A stretch of DNA of 10,180 nt from Nitrospinota bacterium (GTDB lineage: Bacteria > Nitrospinota > Nitrospinia > UBA9942), in assembly GCA_016200365.1 (NCBI GenBank), contig JACQEW010000015.1:1-10180 (forward strand). The letters are read 5' to 3'. The position numbers were made by a program, and so were the translations under genes. Below are positions 1 through 8,200 of this stretch, in pieces. The notes under the pieces were generated by a model that was not told where the DNA came from, made no database searches, and worked only from the letters and a program-made list of their open reading frames with translations. The first letter of the stretch is position 1. Each line of letters opens with the position of its first letter.

Positions 1-27
1 CACACCTTGCCCTGCGGTCAAGGTGTG
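1..27 (-). terminator. Hairpin spanning the metH stop codon, possible terminator
   Basis: A perfect 9-bp inverted repeat (CACACCTTG at 1-9, CAAGGTGTG at 19-27) with a 9-nt loop overlaps the last metH codons and its TGA stop. In the minus-strand transcript the hairpin forms exactly at the gene end, where an intrinsic terminator would be expected. Any following U-tract lies outside the window, so it may instead be a 3' stabilising hairpin or a dispersed repeat. Confidence 0.4.
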
Positions 28-3000
28 GTGGTAAAGTATTTAGCCTGCGGATGGTGGATGATAAATGCTGAAGTAGTTGTCTCGGGAACCATCTGATCGT
101 TGTCGGTCAGGGATACACCTATCCTTTCTGCCTGCAGAAGTGTAATAACCTTTGCATTTTCCTCAAGGCTCGGGCATGAGGGATAACCAAAGGAATACCT
201 TGCTCCCCTGTATTTCTGGACAATGAAATCAGAGATTCCAGTCCCGTCGTATTCCAGAATATTTAACTCCTCCCTGACCTTCTTATGCCACATCTCTGCA
301 AGCGCCTCTGTCACTTCGACACTCAGTCCGTGAAGTAATAGATAATCCCGATAATGATTTTCTTCATAGAGCCTTTTTGATTCTTTAATTGCCCTGTCTC
401 CAATTGTGACTATCTGAAAGACGATTATATCCTTTTTGTCCGTATCTTTTCCTAAAATAAAGTCAGGTATAGACCTGAAGGGCGACTTTCTCTGTCTCGT
501 GAAATCAAATTTTAACGATACCCTATCCGAATCGTTTTCATAAATGAGTATGCTGTCCCCGATGCTGTTGCAGTAATAGTAGCCATATACGACTTTTGGC
601 TCGAATAATTTTTCTTTTTTACATCTTTCTTTAAGCCTTACAAATTCAGGTCTTACCTCATCGGATATCAGCCTCTCATAATCTTCCTTACTGAGATTCA
701 GCCTTCTATAGCCCCATCTCCCCCTGAATATGACCTCTTCGGTCAGATATGTATAAACCTCATCTATATCAATATCAGTAACAACCCTTGAGCCAAGAAA
801 CGGCGGCTTTGGTATAGCATGGGAAAAGGACAATTTTTCGATTGTCTCGATTTTTGCAGTTTTGAAATCCGTTAAAACTTCTTGCCTTACAATATTTGCA
901 CCCTCTTTTTTAAGTGTCCCATCCTTTATCTGATTCATTGCCAATAAACCGGCAAAGGCATCATGACAGTATACTACGGGGCTGTCCAGAATCGGGGAGC
1001 AGACCTCATCTACATATCTTTTATTTAAGGCAGCCCCGCCGAGAAGCACAGGTATCCTGATATTTCTCTTTTTCATCTCCTCGATATTCTCTTTCATAAC
1101 AACCGTTGACTTTACAAGCAGACCGCTCATCCCGATAGCGACTGCTTTAATCTCCTCTGCCTTTTTTATCATGGTATCTATCTCGCATTTTATTCCGAGG
1201 TCATATACCTTAAAGCCGTTATTTGTAAGGATTATATTGACCAGATTTTTACCTATGTCATGGACATCCCCTCTTACTGTGGCAAGAACGATCTTCACAA
1301 CAGACTCCTCGCCTGTTTTTTCCATGAATGGAGTAAGCTTATCCACTGCAAACTTCATAGTTTCAGCCGACTGGAGGACAAAGGGGAGCTGCATTTTCCC
1401 GCTGCCAAATAAATCCCCTACCACCTTCATTGCCGGAATCAGGATGGTATTAATTATATTGACTGCCCTGTCTTCTTTTAATTTTTGATGCAGCAGATTC
1501 TCAAGATTTAAGGGGTTTCCTGAAATTATTTTATTTTTAATCCGAGTATCTATGTCTTGGGATTCAAGTTCTTCCTTCTGTGCCGGTGAAATACCCTCCT
1601 TTTTGTCGAAGTATTCGATAAATTTTAAGAGTGGATTTGCAATATCGAGACCTGATTTAATTGCCTCACCTAAGAAGACTGAATTGAGTATCTCCCGTGA
1701 GTGCGCCTTGAGTCCAAAGGAGATATTGGAAAGACCGAGGACTGTAAAGGACTCTGAAAATTCTTTCTTTATTTCCTTTATTCCATTTAAGGTGTTAATT
1801 CCTGCATTTTTAAGGCTCTCATCACCGCTCCCCAGCGTAAAGGTCAGGGGGTCAAATATCAAATCCGAAGGACTTAAATTGTTTTTATTAACTGCTATAT
1901 CATAAAGCCTTCTTGCAATCTCCAGTTTTCTACCGACCTCATGTGCCATTCCCTTTTCATCTATTGTCAAGGCGATGAGGGCGGCACCGAATTTCTTTGC
2001 AATTTTACAAATTCTATGAGCCCTTTCCTCTCCGTCTTCAAGGTTAATGGAATTGATTATTGCCCTTCCTCCGTAGTTTTTTAAAGCATCTTCCATAACA
2101 TTGGTATCGGTAGTGTCAATTACAAGAGGAATTTTTATTCTTCTGGCAAATCTAATTACCGCTTCCCTCATGTCTGAAATCTCGTTTCTCCCGGTATATG
2201 CAACGCAGAGGTCAAGTGCATGGGCGCCGCTCTTTTCCTGCTCCAGAGCAACGGACAGCATCCCTTCAAAATCATTATTCAATAAAAACTCTCTAAATTT
2301 CTTGCTGCCGTTTGTATTTGTCCTCTCTCCTAAAAAGAGCGGGGCGGGATCCTGAGATAATGATACGCTTGAATAGATACTCGCAATCGCCGGTTTGATT
2401 TCAATCGCTCTCTTGCCGGGACTTACACCTTTAAGGTTTTTTGATAATTCCTCGATATAAGAAGGGTCTGTCCCGCAGCATCCGCCGACAATCCGAACAC
2501 CATCTTCTTTTACAAAGGATACAAGCCATTTAACAAATTCCTCTCTGGATAATGAATATACAACCTCTCCATCGATATTTTGAGGGATCCCTGCATTCGG
2601 CATGACGATGATTGGCCCATTAAAATTTTTTGATAATTCCCTGACATAGGGTCCCATTGTATCCGGTCCCATAGCGCAGTTTATTCCGAGGGCATCAATG
2701 TTAAATGGACTTACGATTGCAGAAATTGCGATTAGCTCCGTTCCAATGAGCAGAGTTCCTGTGGTTTCAATAGTTACCGAAACAATTATGGGAAGGTCTG
2801 TATCTGATAGATTATTTGCATCCCTTACTGCATTAATACATGCCTTGATTTGCAGCGGGTCCTGGCAGGTCTCTATGATAAAAAGGTCAACACCTCCACG
2901 AATCAATGCCTTTGCCTGCCTGAAATAGGATTCATAGAGCCTATCATAAGTTGTATGCCCGAGGCTTGCCAGTTTTGTTCCTGGACCCATCGAGCCTGCA

Positions 3001-3335
3001 GCAAACCTCGGCTTTGTATCTGAAAACTTCCTTGCAGCCCCCTTTGCAATTTCTGCTGCCCTGATGTTAATTTCTTCCACTCTATCCGCTATGTTATACT
3101 CGGAAAGCACTATCTCGTTAGCACCAAAGGTATTTGTTTCTACTACATCTGCACCGGCAGACAGATAACTCTCATGAATCCTTTGAATCTTATCGGGGAT
3201 TGTCAAATTTAAAATCTCGGAGCACCCTGTCTTATTTAAATAATCTTTATCAGATGGCTTTAACAAGTGAATCTGTGTCCCCATTGCACCATCAAAAATA
3301 ACAATACCCTTTTTTAATCTTTTCCTGAATTCCAT
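18..3335 (-). CDS. metH: Cobalamin-dependent methionine synthase (MetH)
   Basis: This enzyme transfers a methyl group from methyltetrahydrofolate through methylcobalamin to homocysteine, giving methionine in the cytoplasm. The 1105 residues show every module in order. The homocysteine-binding domain (about 8-300) has zinc ligands C220 (GINC) and C286/C287 (GGCCGT). The pterin-binding domain (about 330-590) starts at GERTN. The B12 cap is at about 600-675. The B12 domain (about 678-805) has DVHDIGKN with cobalt-ligand H692, SGLL at 737-740 and GGA at 766-768. The SAM-dependent reactivation domain (about 845-1105) has the RxxxGYPSCP signature at 1046-1055 and a C-terminal HPQAKYF. It is shorter than E. 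coli MetH (1227 aa), mainly through a compact reactivation domain, but looks complete. The ATG start has AGGGAA five bases upstream. No SAM or cobalamin riboswitch was recognised in the leader. It is probably transcribed separately from flaG. Confidence 0.96.
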   Translation of the reverse strand: MEFRKRLKKGIVIFDGAMGTQIHLLKPSDKDYLNKTGCSEILNLTIPDKIQRIHESYLSAGADVVETNTFGANEIVLSEYNIADRVEEINIRAAEIAKGAARKFSDTKPRFAAGSMGPGTKLASLGHTTYDRLYESYFRQAKALIRGGVDLFIIETCQDPLQIKACINAVRDANNLSDTDLPIIVSVTIETTGTLLIGTELIAISAIVSPFNIDALGINCAMGPDTMGPYVRELSKNFNGPIIVMPNAGIPQNIDGEVVYSLSREEFVKWLVSFVKEDGVRIVGGCCGTDPSYIEELSKNLKGVSPGKRAIEIKPAIASIYSSVSLSQDPAPLFLGERTNTNGSKKFREFLLNNDFEGMLSVALEQEKSGAHALDLCVAYTGRNEISDMREAVIRFARRIKIPLVIDTTDTNVMEDALKNYGGRAIINSINLEDGEERAHRICKIAKKFGAALIALTIDEKGMAHEVGRKLEIARRLYDIAVNKNNLSPSDLIFDPLTFTLGSGDESLKNAGINTLNGIKEIKKEFSESFTVLGLSNISFGLKAHSREILNSVFLGEAIKSGLDIANPLLKFIEYFDKKEGISPAQKEELESQDIDTRIKNKIISGNPLNLENLLHQKLKEDRAVNIINTILIPAMKVVGDLFGSGKMQLPFVLQSAETMKFAVDKLTPFMEKTGEESVVKIVLATVRGDVHDIGKNLVNIILTNNGFKVYDLGIKCEIDTMIKKAEEIKAVAIGMSGLLVKSTVVMKENIEEMKKRNIRIPVLLGGAALNKRYVDEVCSPILDSPVVYCHDAFAGLLAMNQIKDGTLKKEGANIVRQEVLTDFKTAKIETIEKLSFSHAIPKPPFLGSRVVTDIDIDEVYTYLTEEVIFRGRWGYRRLNLSKEDYERLISDEVRPEFVRLKERCKKEKLFEPKVVYGYYYCNSIGDSILIYENDSDRVSLKFDFTRQRKSPFRSIPDFILGKDTDKKDIIVFQIVTIGDRAIKESKRLYEENHYRDYLLLHGLSVEVTEALAEMWHKKVREELNILEYDGTGISDFIVQKYRGARYSFGYPSCPSLEENAKVITLLQAERIGVSLTDNDQMVPETTTSAFIIHHPQAKYFTTTP

Positions 3336-3516
3336 AGATATTCCCTGTTCATTTAATGGTTTAATTATTAAGGCTCTTCATGTAAGAGAGGGGGTAAAAA
3401 TGAGCCATAAATCGCTCATAAGATAGCATAAAATAAGGGAAAAAAGAAATTTCTTTAAGGCGAGAAAATCTGTATGATAATGGAATTTATTTTTTATCGG
3501 ATATTTGATATGACGG
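3336..3516. other. flaG-metH intergenic region
   Basis: This 181-bp gap contains the metH leader. Apart from the small hairpin at 3395-3419 and a 14-bp AT-rich perfect palindrome at 3443-3456 (AAAGAAATTTCTTT), I see no gene. I also see no recognisable SAM-I or cobalamin riboswitch core and no convincing -35/-10 pair. Confidence 0.5.
3395..3419 (-). terminator. Weak hairpin with T-run downstream of flaG
   Basis: On the minus strand ATGAGC pairs with GCTCAT (3414-3419 with 3400-3405) across an 8-nt loop and is followed by TTTTT. The stem is only 6 bp. It may be a weak intrinsic terminator for the flaG transcript or an attenuator-like hairpin in the metH leader. Confidence 0.3.
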
Positions 3517-3939
3517 TCAGCCAGAATCGCTCATTTCTTCAACCATCTTTTCAATAGATGCTCTCAATTTCTGCTCTTCCTTCAGGGGTATCTCTTTTAT
3601 AACCTTTTTTGTATCTTTATCCAGAACCTTTATAGCAAGGTCTTTGCTGTCATTGAGATAATAATCCAAATATCTCTTTGCCATCATGAGGAGGTTTCCG
3701 GCAGGCTGATTATTTTTATCACGATTGGCATTTTCTTTGATTTTTTCATTAAAAGCCTTTTCCTTTGCTGCCATCTTATTTTCAATATCCCTCGCCTCCT
3801 GAGATATTGAAACAATATCACTTACAGCATACCCCGTTGATTTTGTGTAATCTGCGGCTGGAGCATTTGATGCCCTCACAGATTCAGCCCTTCCGCCCTC
3901 TGTTATATTGGTATTTGATTGTAAGGAATCTATTCTCAT
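3517..3939 (-). CDS. flaG: FlaG-family flagellar protein
   Basis: This 140-aa protein has a C-terminal FlaG domain at about 84-135, recognisable by DLAIKVLDKDTKKVIKEIP at 100-118. That is the conserved FlaG strand-turn-strand core (a 'V.D..T..VI..IP' pattern), followed by an amphipathic helix. FlaG proteins are associated with flagellar filament length or function, and their mechanism is poorly known. The N-terminal 80 residues are polar and low in complexity. They contain DIVSISQEAR at 41-50, which resembles the 'VSIS.EAR' motif of FlgM and of some hook-associated proteins. The ATG start is preceded by GGGG about ten bases upstream, a modest ribosome binding site. A sigma-28-like promoter lies just upstream, fitting a late flagellar gene. 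No fliC, fliD or fliS is visible, so the gene stands apart from a flagellar cluster within this window. Confidence 0.85.
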   Translation of the reverse strand: MRIDSLQSNTNITEGGRAESVRASNAPAADYTKSTGYAVSDIVSISQEARDIENKMAAKEKAFNEKIKENANRDKNNQPAGNLLMMAKRYLDYYLNDSKDLAIKVLDKDTKKVIKEIPLKEEQKLRASIEKMVEEMSDSG

Positions 3940-3982
3940 TTTATTAACCCCGATATTAAATATACCTTTTTGCCTATCTTAT

Positions 3983-4009
3983 TATTCGGCAATTTTCCTC
4001 AAAACATTA
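3983..4009 (-). promoter_or_regulatory. Sigma-28 (FliA-type) promoter for flaG
   Basis: Read on the minus strand, TAATGTTT (4009-4002), an 11-bp spacer (4001-3991) and GCCGAATA (3990-3983) match the enterobacterial FliA consensus TAAAGTTT-N11-GCCGATAA at 7/8 and 6/8 positions with the exact spacing. Transcription would begin near 3975, leaving a leader of about 36 nt before the flaG ATG. The match to a flagellar sigma factor directly upstream of a flagellar gene makes this more than a chance hit. Confidence 0.72.
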
Positions 4010-4038
4010 GCTTACTCCTGCAGGAATAGGTGTGGGGG

Positions 4039-5097
4039 TCACTTAATCTCTATCCTTATAAGGTTTTCTCCCCTGTTTGAAGGAGGTGTTTCCGATGCCT
4101 CGATGCTTAAATCCCTTGTAAATGCAGGAATATTTTTATCTACAGATTTAAAGACAGACCTTGTGCCGGAGAAATCTGTATCTATGAATCCGATAGGCTT
4201 TAGAGTTGCAATAGCCCTTACTATCTCCGTTCCCTGCGGACCCTGCACGGCAATTTTATAACCATCCCCCTTGCCCGGAACCGAATAAATTTCATTAGCC
4301 TTTACCTTATTACCTGAAGAAAAGCGATTAGGAAAAAGGATATGGACATTTCCGCTTGTTCCCACATCTACGAGGGTTACATAGCAATCTCTGTCAGCCT
4401 TGAAATTAATGGTTAGATTTTCTCCAATGTGATAACCCTTTTGGTCAGCCCATAAATCAATCTTTATCTTCTCCTCTGAACCTGCCTCCCCTTTTTGTTT
4501 AAATATAGAGCTATCCTCTGCCTTGGTGAGGGCAGTAAACATTTTTGAAACCTCTTCATCTTTTTTTATCTTTGCCTCTGCGCCGCCCAATATCCTGCCG
4601 CTTCCTGTATCGAGTATTTTTGCCTTTACCTCTATATCCTTTCCAGCCTCGGATATTGTGCCTGTTATAAGCACATCCAGCCCCAAAAGATTTCCAACCT
4701 TTTTTGCAGACGACTCATCAACGACACCAGAAAGCTGAAGCTCCCATTCCTTTGCGATCTGCGCAAAGTTTTTTCTGTCAACAACCTGAAATCTCTTGCC
4801 TGACACCAGTTTAACAAGCTCAAACTCAATGCCGTCGGCTGTCTTTTTTCCAAGCTGGCTGCCTTCGCCATCGAGATTGGTAAATTCTCCGATTCCAACA
4901 TTTTTACCCTTAATAACCTCTACAGATGAAATCGTCTGGCTTAATGTCTGGACAGCCTCATTTAACCCTGAGCTTCTGACCTGTGCGGGTTTTTCTTCTG
5001 CCTTCAAAGCCCCCTTCTCGGCAGTCTGACATCCCCACAAAAGGAAAAATGATAACGAACTAAAGATTAAAACACTGTTTACATCTTTTATTTTCAT
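4039..5097 (-). CDS. Outer-membrane-type lipoprotein with CsgG/FlgO-like and DUF4384-like domains
   Basis: The 352-aa protein starts with a lipoprotein signal: a hydrophobic stretch at 9-22 ends in LLWGC, giving lipidated C23. The next residue, Q24, is not the inner-membrane retention aspartate, so outer-membrane sorting is expected. Residues about 60-178 resemble the CsgG/FlgO fold: NVGIGEF, then FQVVDRKNFAQIAKE, then a GLDVLITGTI strand and KILDTGSGRILG. Residues about 210-300 match the DUF4384 pattern, with YHIGENLTINFKADRDCYV, then VHILFPN and the YSVPG region. FlgO-type proteins act in flagellar assembly at the outer membrane and CsgG forms a secretion pore, but this protein's role is unknown. 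The ATG has an excellent ribosome binding site, AGGGAGGT (5110-5103), five bases after the GGAGGT core. The upstream gene encodes an exported CHAT protein 143 bp away, suggesting a shared envelope function. Confidence 0.82.
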   Translation of the reverse strand: MKIKDVNSVLIFSSLSFFLLWGCQTAEKGALKAEEKPAQVRSSGLNEAVQTLSQTISSVEVIKGKNVGIGEFTNLDGEGSQLGKKTADGIEFELVKLVSGKRFQVVDRKNFAQIAKEWELQLSGVVDESSAKKVGNLLGLDVLITGTISEAGKDIEVKAKILDTGSGRILGGAEAKIKKDEEVSKMFTALTKAEDSSIFKQKGEAGSEEKIKIDLWADQKGYHIGENLTINFKADRDCYVTLVDVGTSGNVHILFPNRFSSGNKVKANEIYSVPGKGDGYKIAVQGPQGTEIVRAIATLKPIGFIDTDFSGTRSVFKSVDKNIPAFTRDLSIEASETPPSNRGENLIRIEIK

Positions 5098-5240
5098 ATT
5101 GCACCTCCCTTAAAACCCTTTTACCACAAAGGCACAAAGATCACAAAGGGAATAAAATAAAAAGAAATCTGTTTAAATTTTTATCTCTTTCTCTTTTCTT
5201 TATGTCCTTTGTGTCTTTGTGGTGAAATCAGGTTTTGGCT
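5098..5240. other. CHAT gene-lipoprotein intergenic region
   Basis: This 143-bp gap is occupied almost entirely by the inverted repeat at 5123-5223 plus the strong Shine-Dalgarno sequence of the lipoprotein gene. I found no convincing -35/-10 pair, so the lipoprotein may be read through from the CHAT gene or use an unrecognised promoter. Confidence 0.5.
5123..5223. repeat. Long inverted repeat of CACAAAG units
   Basis: Left arm 5123-5148 and right arm 5198-5223 are 26 bp each and match at 22 of 26 positions as inverted copies, around a 49-bp AT-rich centre. Each arm is built from three CACAAAG-like units spaced 8-9 bp apart (ACCACAAAG, then CACAAAG, then CACAAAG or CATAAAG). In RNA it would form a long stem just upstream of the lipoprotein ribosome binding site. 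No T-run follows, so it does not look like an ordinary terminator. Similar CACAAAG/CACAGAG strings occur as dispersed intergenic repeats in many environmental bacteria, from memory and not searched. Confidence 0.75.
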
Positions 5241-8200
5241 CTACATAAAATCCCCGGTCAAGTAAAACGGCGCCCAGTAGAAGGGGTGGGAATAGTCCTT
5301 GCTCTTAATCAAAGAAATATCCGCATCCCTCAATGCCTCATCCTTTGGTTTCCCTTTCAGGTTCTTATAAAATTCCTCCATGAGAAATGAGGTTGATATA
5401 TCGCTCACGCTCCACAGGCTCGAAATAACCGACGGCGTGCCTGCATATATCCATGCCCTGTTCATTCCTATTATTTCGTCGCCGCTTGTTATAGCGCCGA
5501 GTCCAGTCTTACATGCGCTTAATACTACCAGATATGGCTTAATATTCAGAGAGAAAACCTCTGTTGATTCAAACCTGCCGTCCTCTTTATCATCGTTTGA
5601 AAGCCGTATATTTGAATACATCGGGTCAATGTCGCTAAATTCTGCATGGGTGGCGAAGTGGATTATATCAAAATCCGCTGAAATCTTCTTTGCCCTATCT
5701 TCATTCGCATCCTTTCTGTAAAGCTGGACAGGCTCTTTATACAGGGTTGAAATCATCTCAACCTCTTTCTGTGCAAATGGCAAATCCAATGCAGGATTGC
5801 CCAAATCGGGATTTCCAAATGCAATAAGCCTTTCCCCTTTTTGTCTCCTCTTATCAAAGGTAAATTTCATGACCGATGCACTGGGCAGATAGAAAAGTGA
5901 ATATTCCTCTATTAAATATTTCTCTCCATTCCATAATGCCTGAAACGGCAGATAGTGGAGGGCGTCAAATGGAACGACGCAGATTTTCTTTCCTTTTATA
6001 TAAGGCTTGAGAGGTTTTATGAGTATGTCGTATAGCTCTGAGGATACCTTTTTCAATTCCCCATTTTTAATAGATTCGCTTCGCTCACTACGAGGTTGGA
6101 CAACAGTATCCCTATACCCTCTTATTTTCTCTATTATTGCATCCCTGCCGATAGGCAGCACCGCTATATTTATATCCTTTGAATCAACCGTCCAGATTAA
6201 TAATCTGTCCTCAGCCATATAATACTCTATCAGGGTTATATCTTCAGGTGTCAATCTCTTTATCTCATCCGATTTCATAGGAGATACTGTAATAAGCGAG
6301 GCAAAGTCAGGATTCTCCCTCTTTATGCTTATGACCAAATCCCTGTATTTTCCAAGCCCTGTCTCAAGCTCTGATTTTAGGGATGAGACAATATCTTCTT
6401 TCCCGCCTTTTTCCTCTTCATAAAGCCTCGCCTGAATCTCCCCTATCTTAAATTTAAGCTCCCTCTCCTGTCTGCTTAAATTCTCATCCTTTACCATCAA
6501 CTGACGGTTTGCCAGCAAATCTAAAAACGACCTTGCCTTCGCCCTCTCGAGAATCTCCAGTGCAGGTGCAGGTCCATATAAGTCCAGCGCAAGCAGTATG
6601 GCATCTCTGTATACATCCTGTTTATTCGCCTGAAAGAGCCTCTTATTTATATCCGTCTCCAAATTTGCCCTGATGGATTCAATATGCCCGACAGCCCCCA
6701 TATAATTTTGATATGCAGTTTCTTTCAAGATATTGTTCAGAGACTTGACCGAAACGAGCATTTCATCTTTATTCGTGGTTTTTTCGAGGGTATCCATTAA
6801 TCCGATGAGTCTCTTTGAGCTGTCTTCGCCGAGGAGCCAGCTTAATGCCTCGCCCTTTGGACGGTTTCTCTCAAGCATTTTTCTTTTGACCTTTTCTCCT
6901 TCGGCAGCATCGGAGATTTTCGATAGGGATGGAATCTCTTTGTCCAAATCCCTTGCCTCCCTGAATAAGACCTTTGCAAACTCATATCTCATCTTCCATT
7001 TAATCTCCTCAAAACCGCTCTCCTCGATTTTCTTAAAAACCATTTTAGATAATTCCGCTCCTTTTTTATAATCCCCCTCCAATATATAAGAATATGCGAT
7101 CAATCCCTCTGCAATCATATCGCCGAAGGGAAGCCTTGCCTTTTTGAAATGCATCCCCGCATCTTCAAGTATTTTTCTCCCTTTCTCGATTTCGCCGAGA
7201 TTGAGATAAGAATCGCCGACAGACAGGGTTGTCCATCCAAGCCCCTGATAATAGCTCTCCCTCTCCCTCTTTGCTGCAAGCCTGACCATGAACTCCACAT
7301 CCTGAAAATGTTTTATAGCCCTTTCTCCAACTTCTATCGCCTTTTTATAATCCCCTTTCAGATAGTAAATGCTTGTCTCTCCGCCCTCGCTCATAGTAAT
7401 CGCCTTGAAGAGCCAGACCTTTGGCGGAAATCCCGGATGGATAACGGCATCGGCAATTACTTTTTCCCTGTTAAATTCACCCTTATACTTAGCCTTTCTC
7501 CTTTCAACAACAGCATCAATGGACTTACGGGAATACTCAAGCCCCTTTTCAAAATTCCCCATCCTTCCTTTAATCGTCCCAAGCTCTCCATAAGGTATTG
7601 ACGGCGATAATCCCTCCTCCTCTGCAATCCGTATTGCCTCTTTTAGATACCTCTCGGCATCGGGGAATCTCCCAAGCTCGGCAGTAAGCCAGCCAAGATG
7701 GTCGTAAGCATAAAATAATTCCTCTTTATCACCTTTGGCTTTCGCCTTTTCAATAGCGGTTTTATAGAAGGGGATAGCCTCTCCATGCCTCCCCTCCTGA
7801 TAAAGTTTTTCAGCCATGTTGTAATCCTCGGAATATCTTGAATCAGGTATGTATTCTTCCTTCAGCCGGACAGCCTCATCTGCATATTTTGGGTCATAAA
7901 AAAAGGAATAGAAGAACCCTTCGGGTGTAAGCCCCTTTTCGCTGATTTTGTACCCGGATTTAACAAAGGCATCCTGAGCAACTTTCAAATACTCATTCCC
8001 CTTTTTTTCATCGCCGAGATTTATAAAAGCCTGACTTGCAGCAGCGGAGGATAGGGTCAAACCTTTATAAAATTCTGCCTTCTCTCCCTCCGTAACCCTT
8101 CCGAAAAAACTTCCGAATTTTATCAATCCCTCCATACCCTGTATATGTCTGACAGCCTTCTCCCCAATCCTCACAGCCTTCTCATTGTCATCTTTGATAA

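Noticed and set aside
1171..2928. Several plus-strand open frames opposite metH
   Set aside because: They lie wholly inside a well-conserved metH, have low-complexity Ser/Leu/Phe-rich translations and show no family motifs.
3336..3516. SAM or cobalamin riboswitch upstream of metH
   Set aside because: No conserved core elements were found on the minus strand. The only clear structure is a 6-bp hairpin.
3410..3534. 10-bp direct repeat AATCGCTCAT at 3410-3419 and 3525-3534
   Set aside because: One copy is within flaG coding sequence and the other is part of the small hairpin. Two short copies are compatible with chance.
4016..4025. Palindrome TCCTGCAGGA as an operator near the flaG promoter
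   Set aside because: It is only 10 bp, and nothing else supports a regulator binding there.
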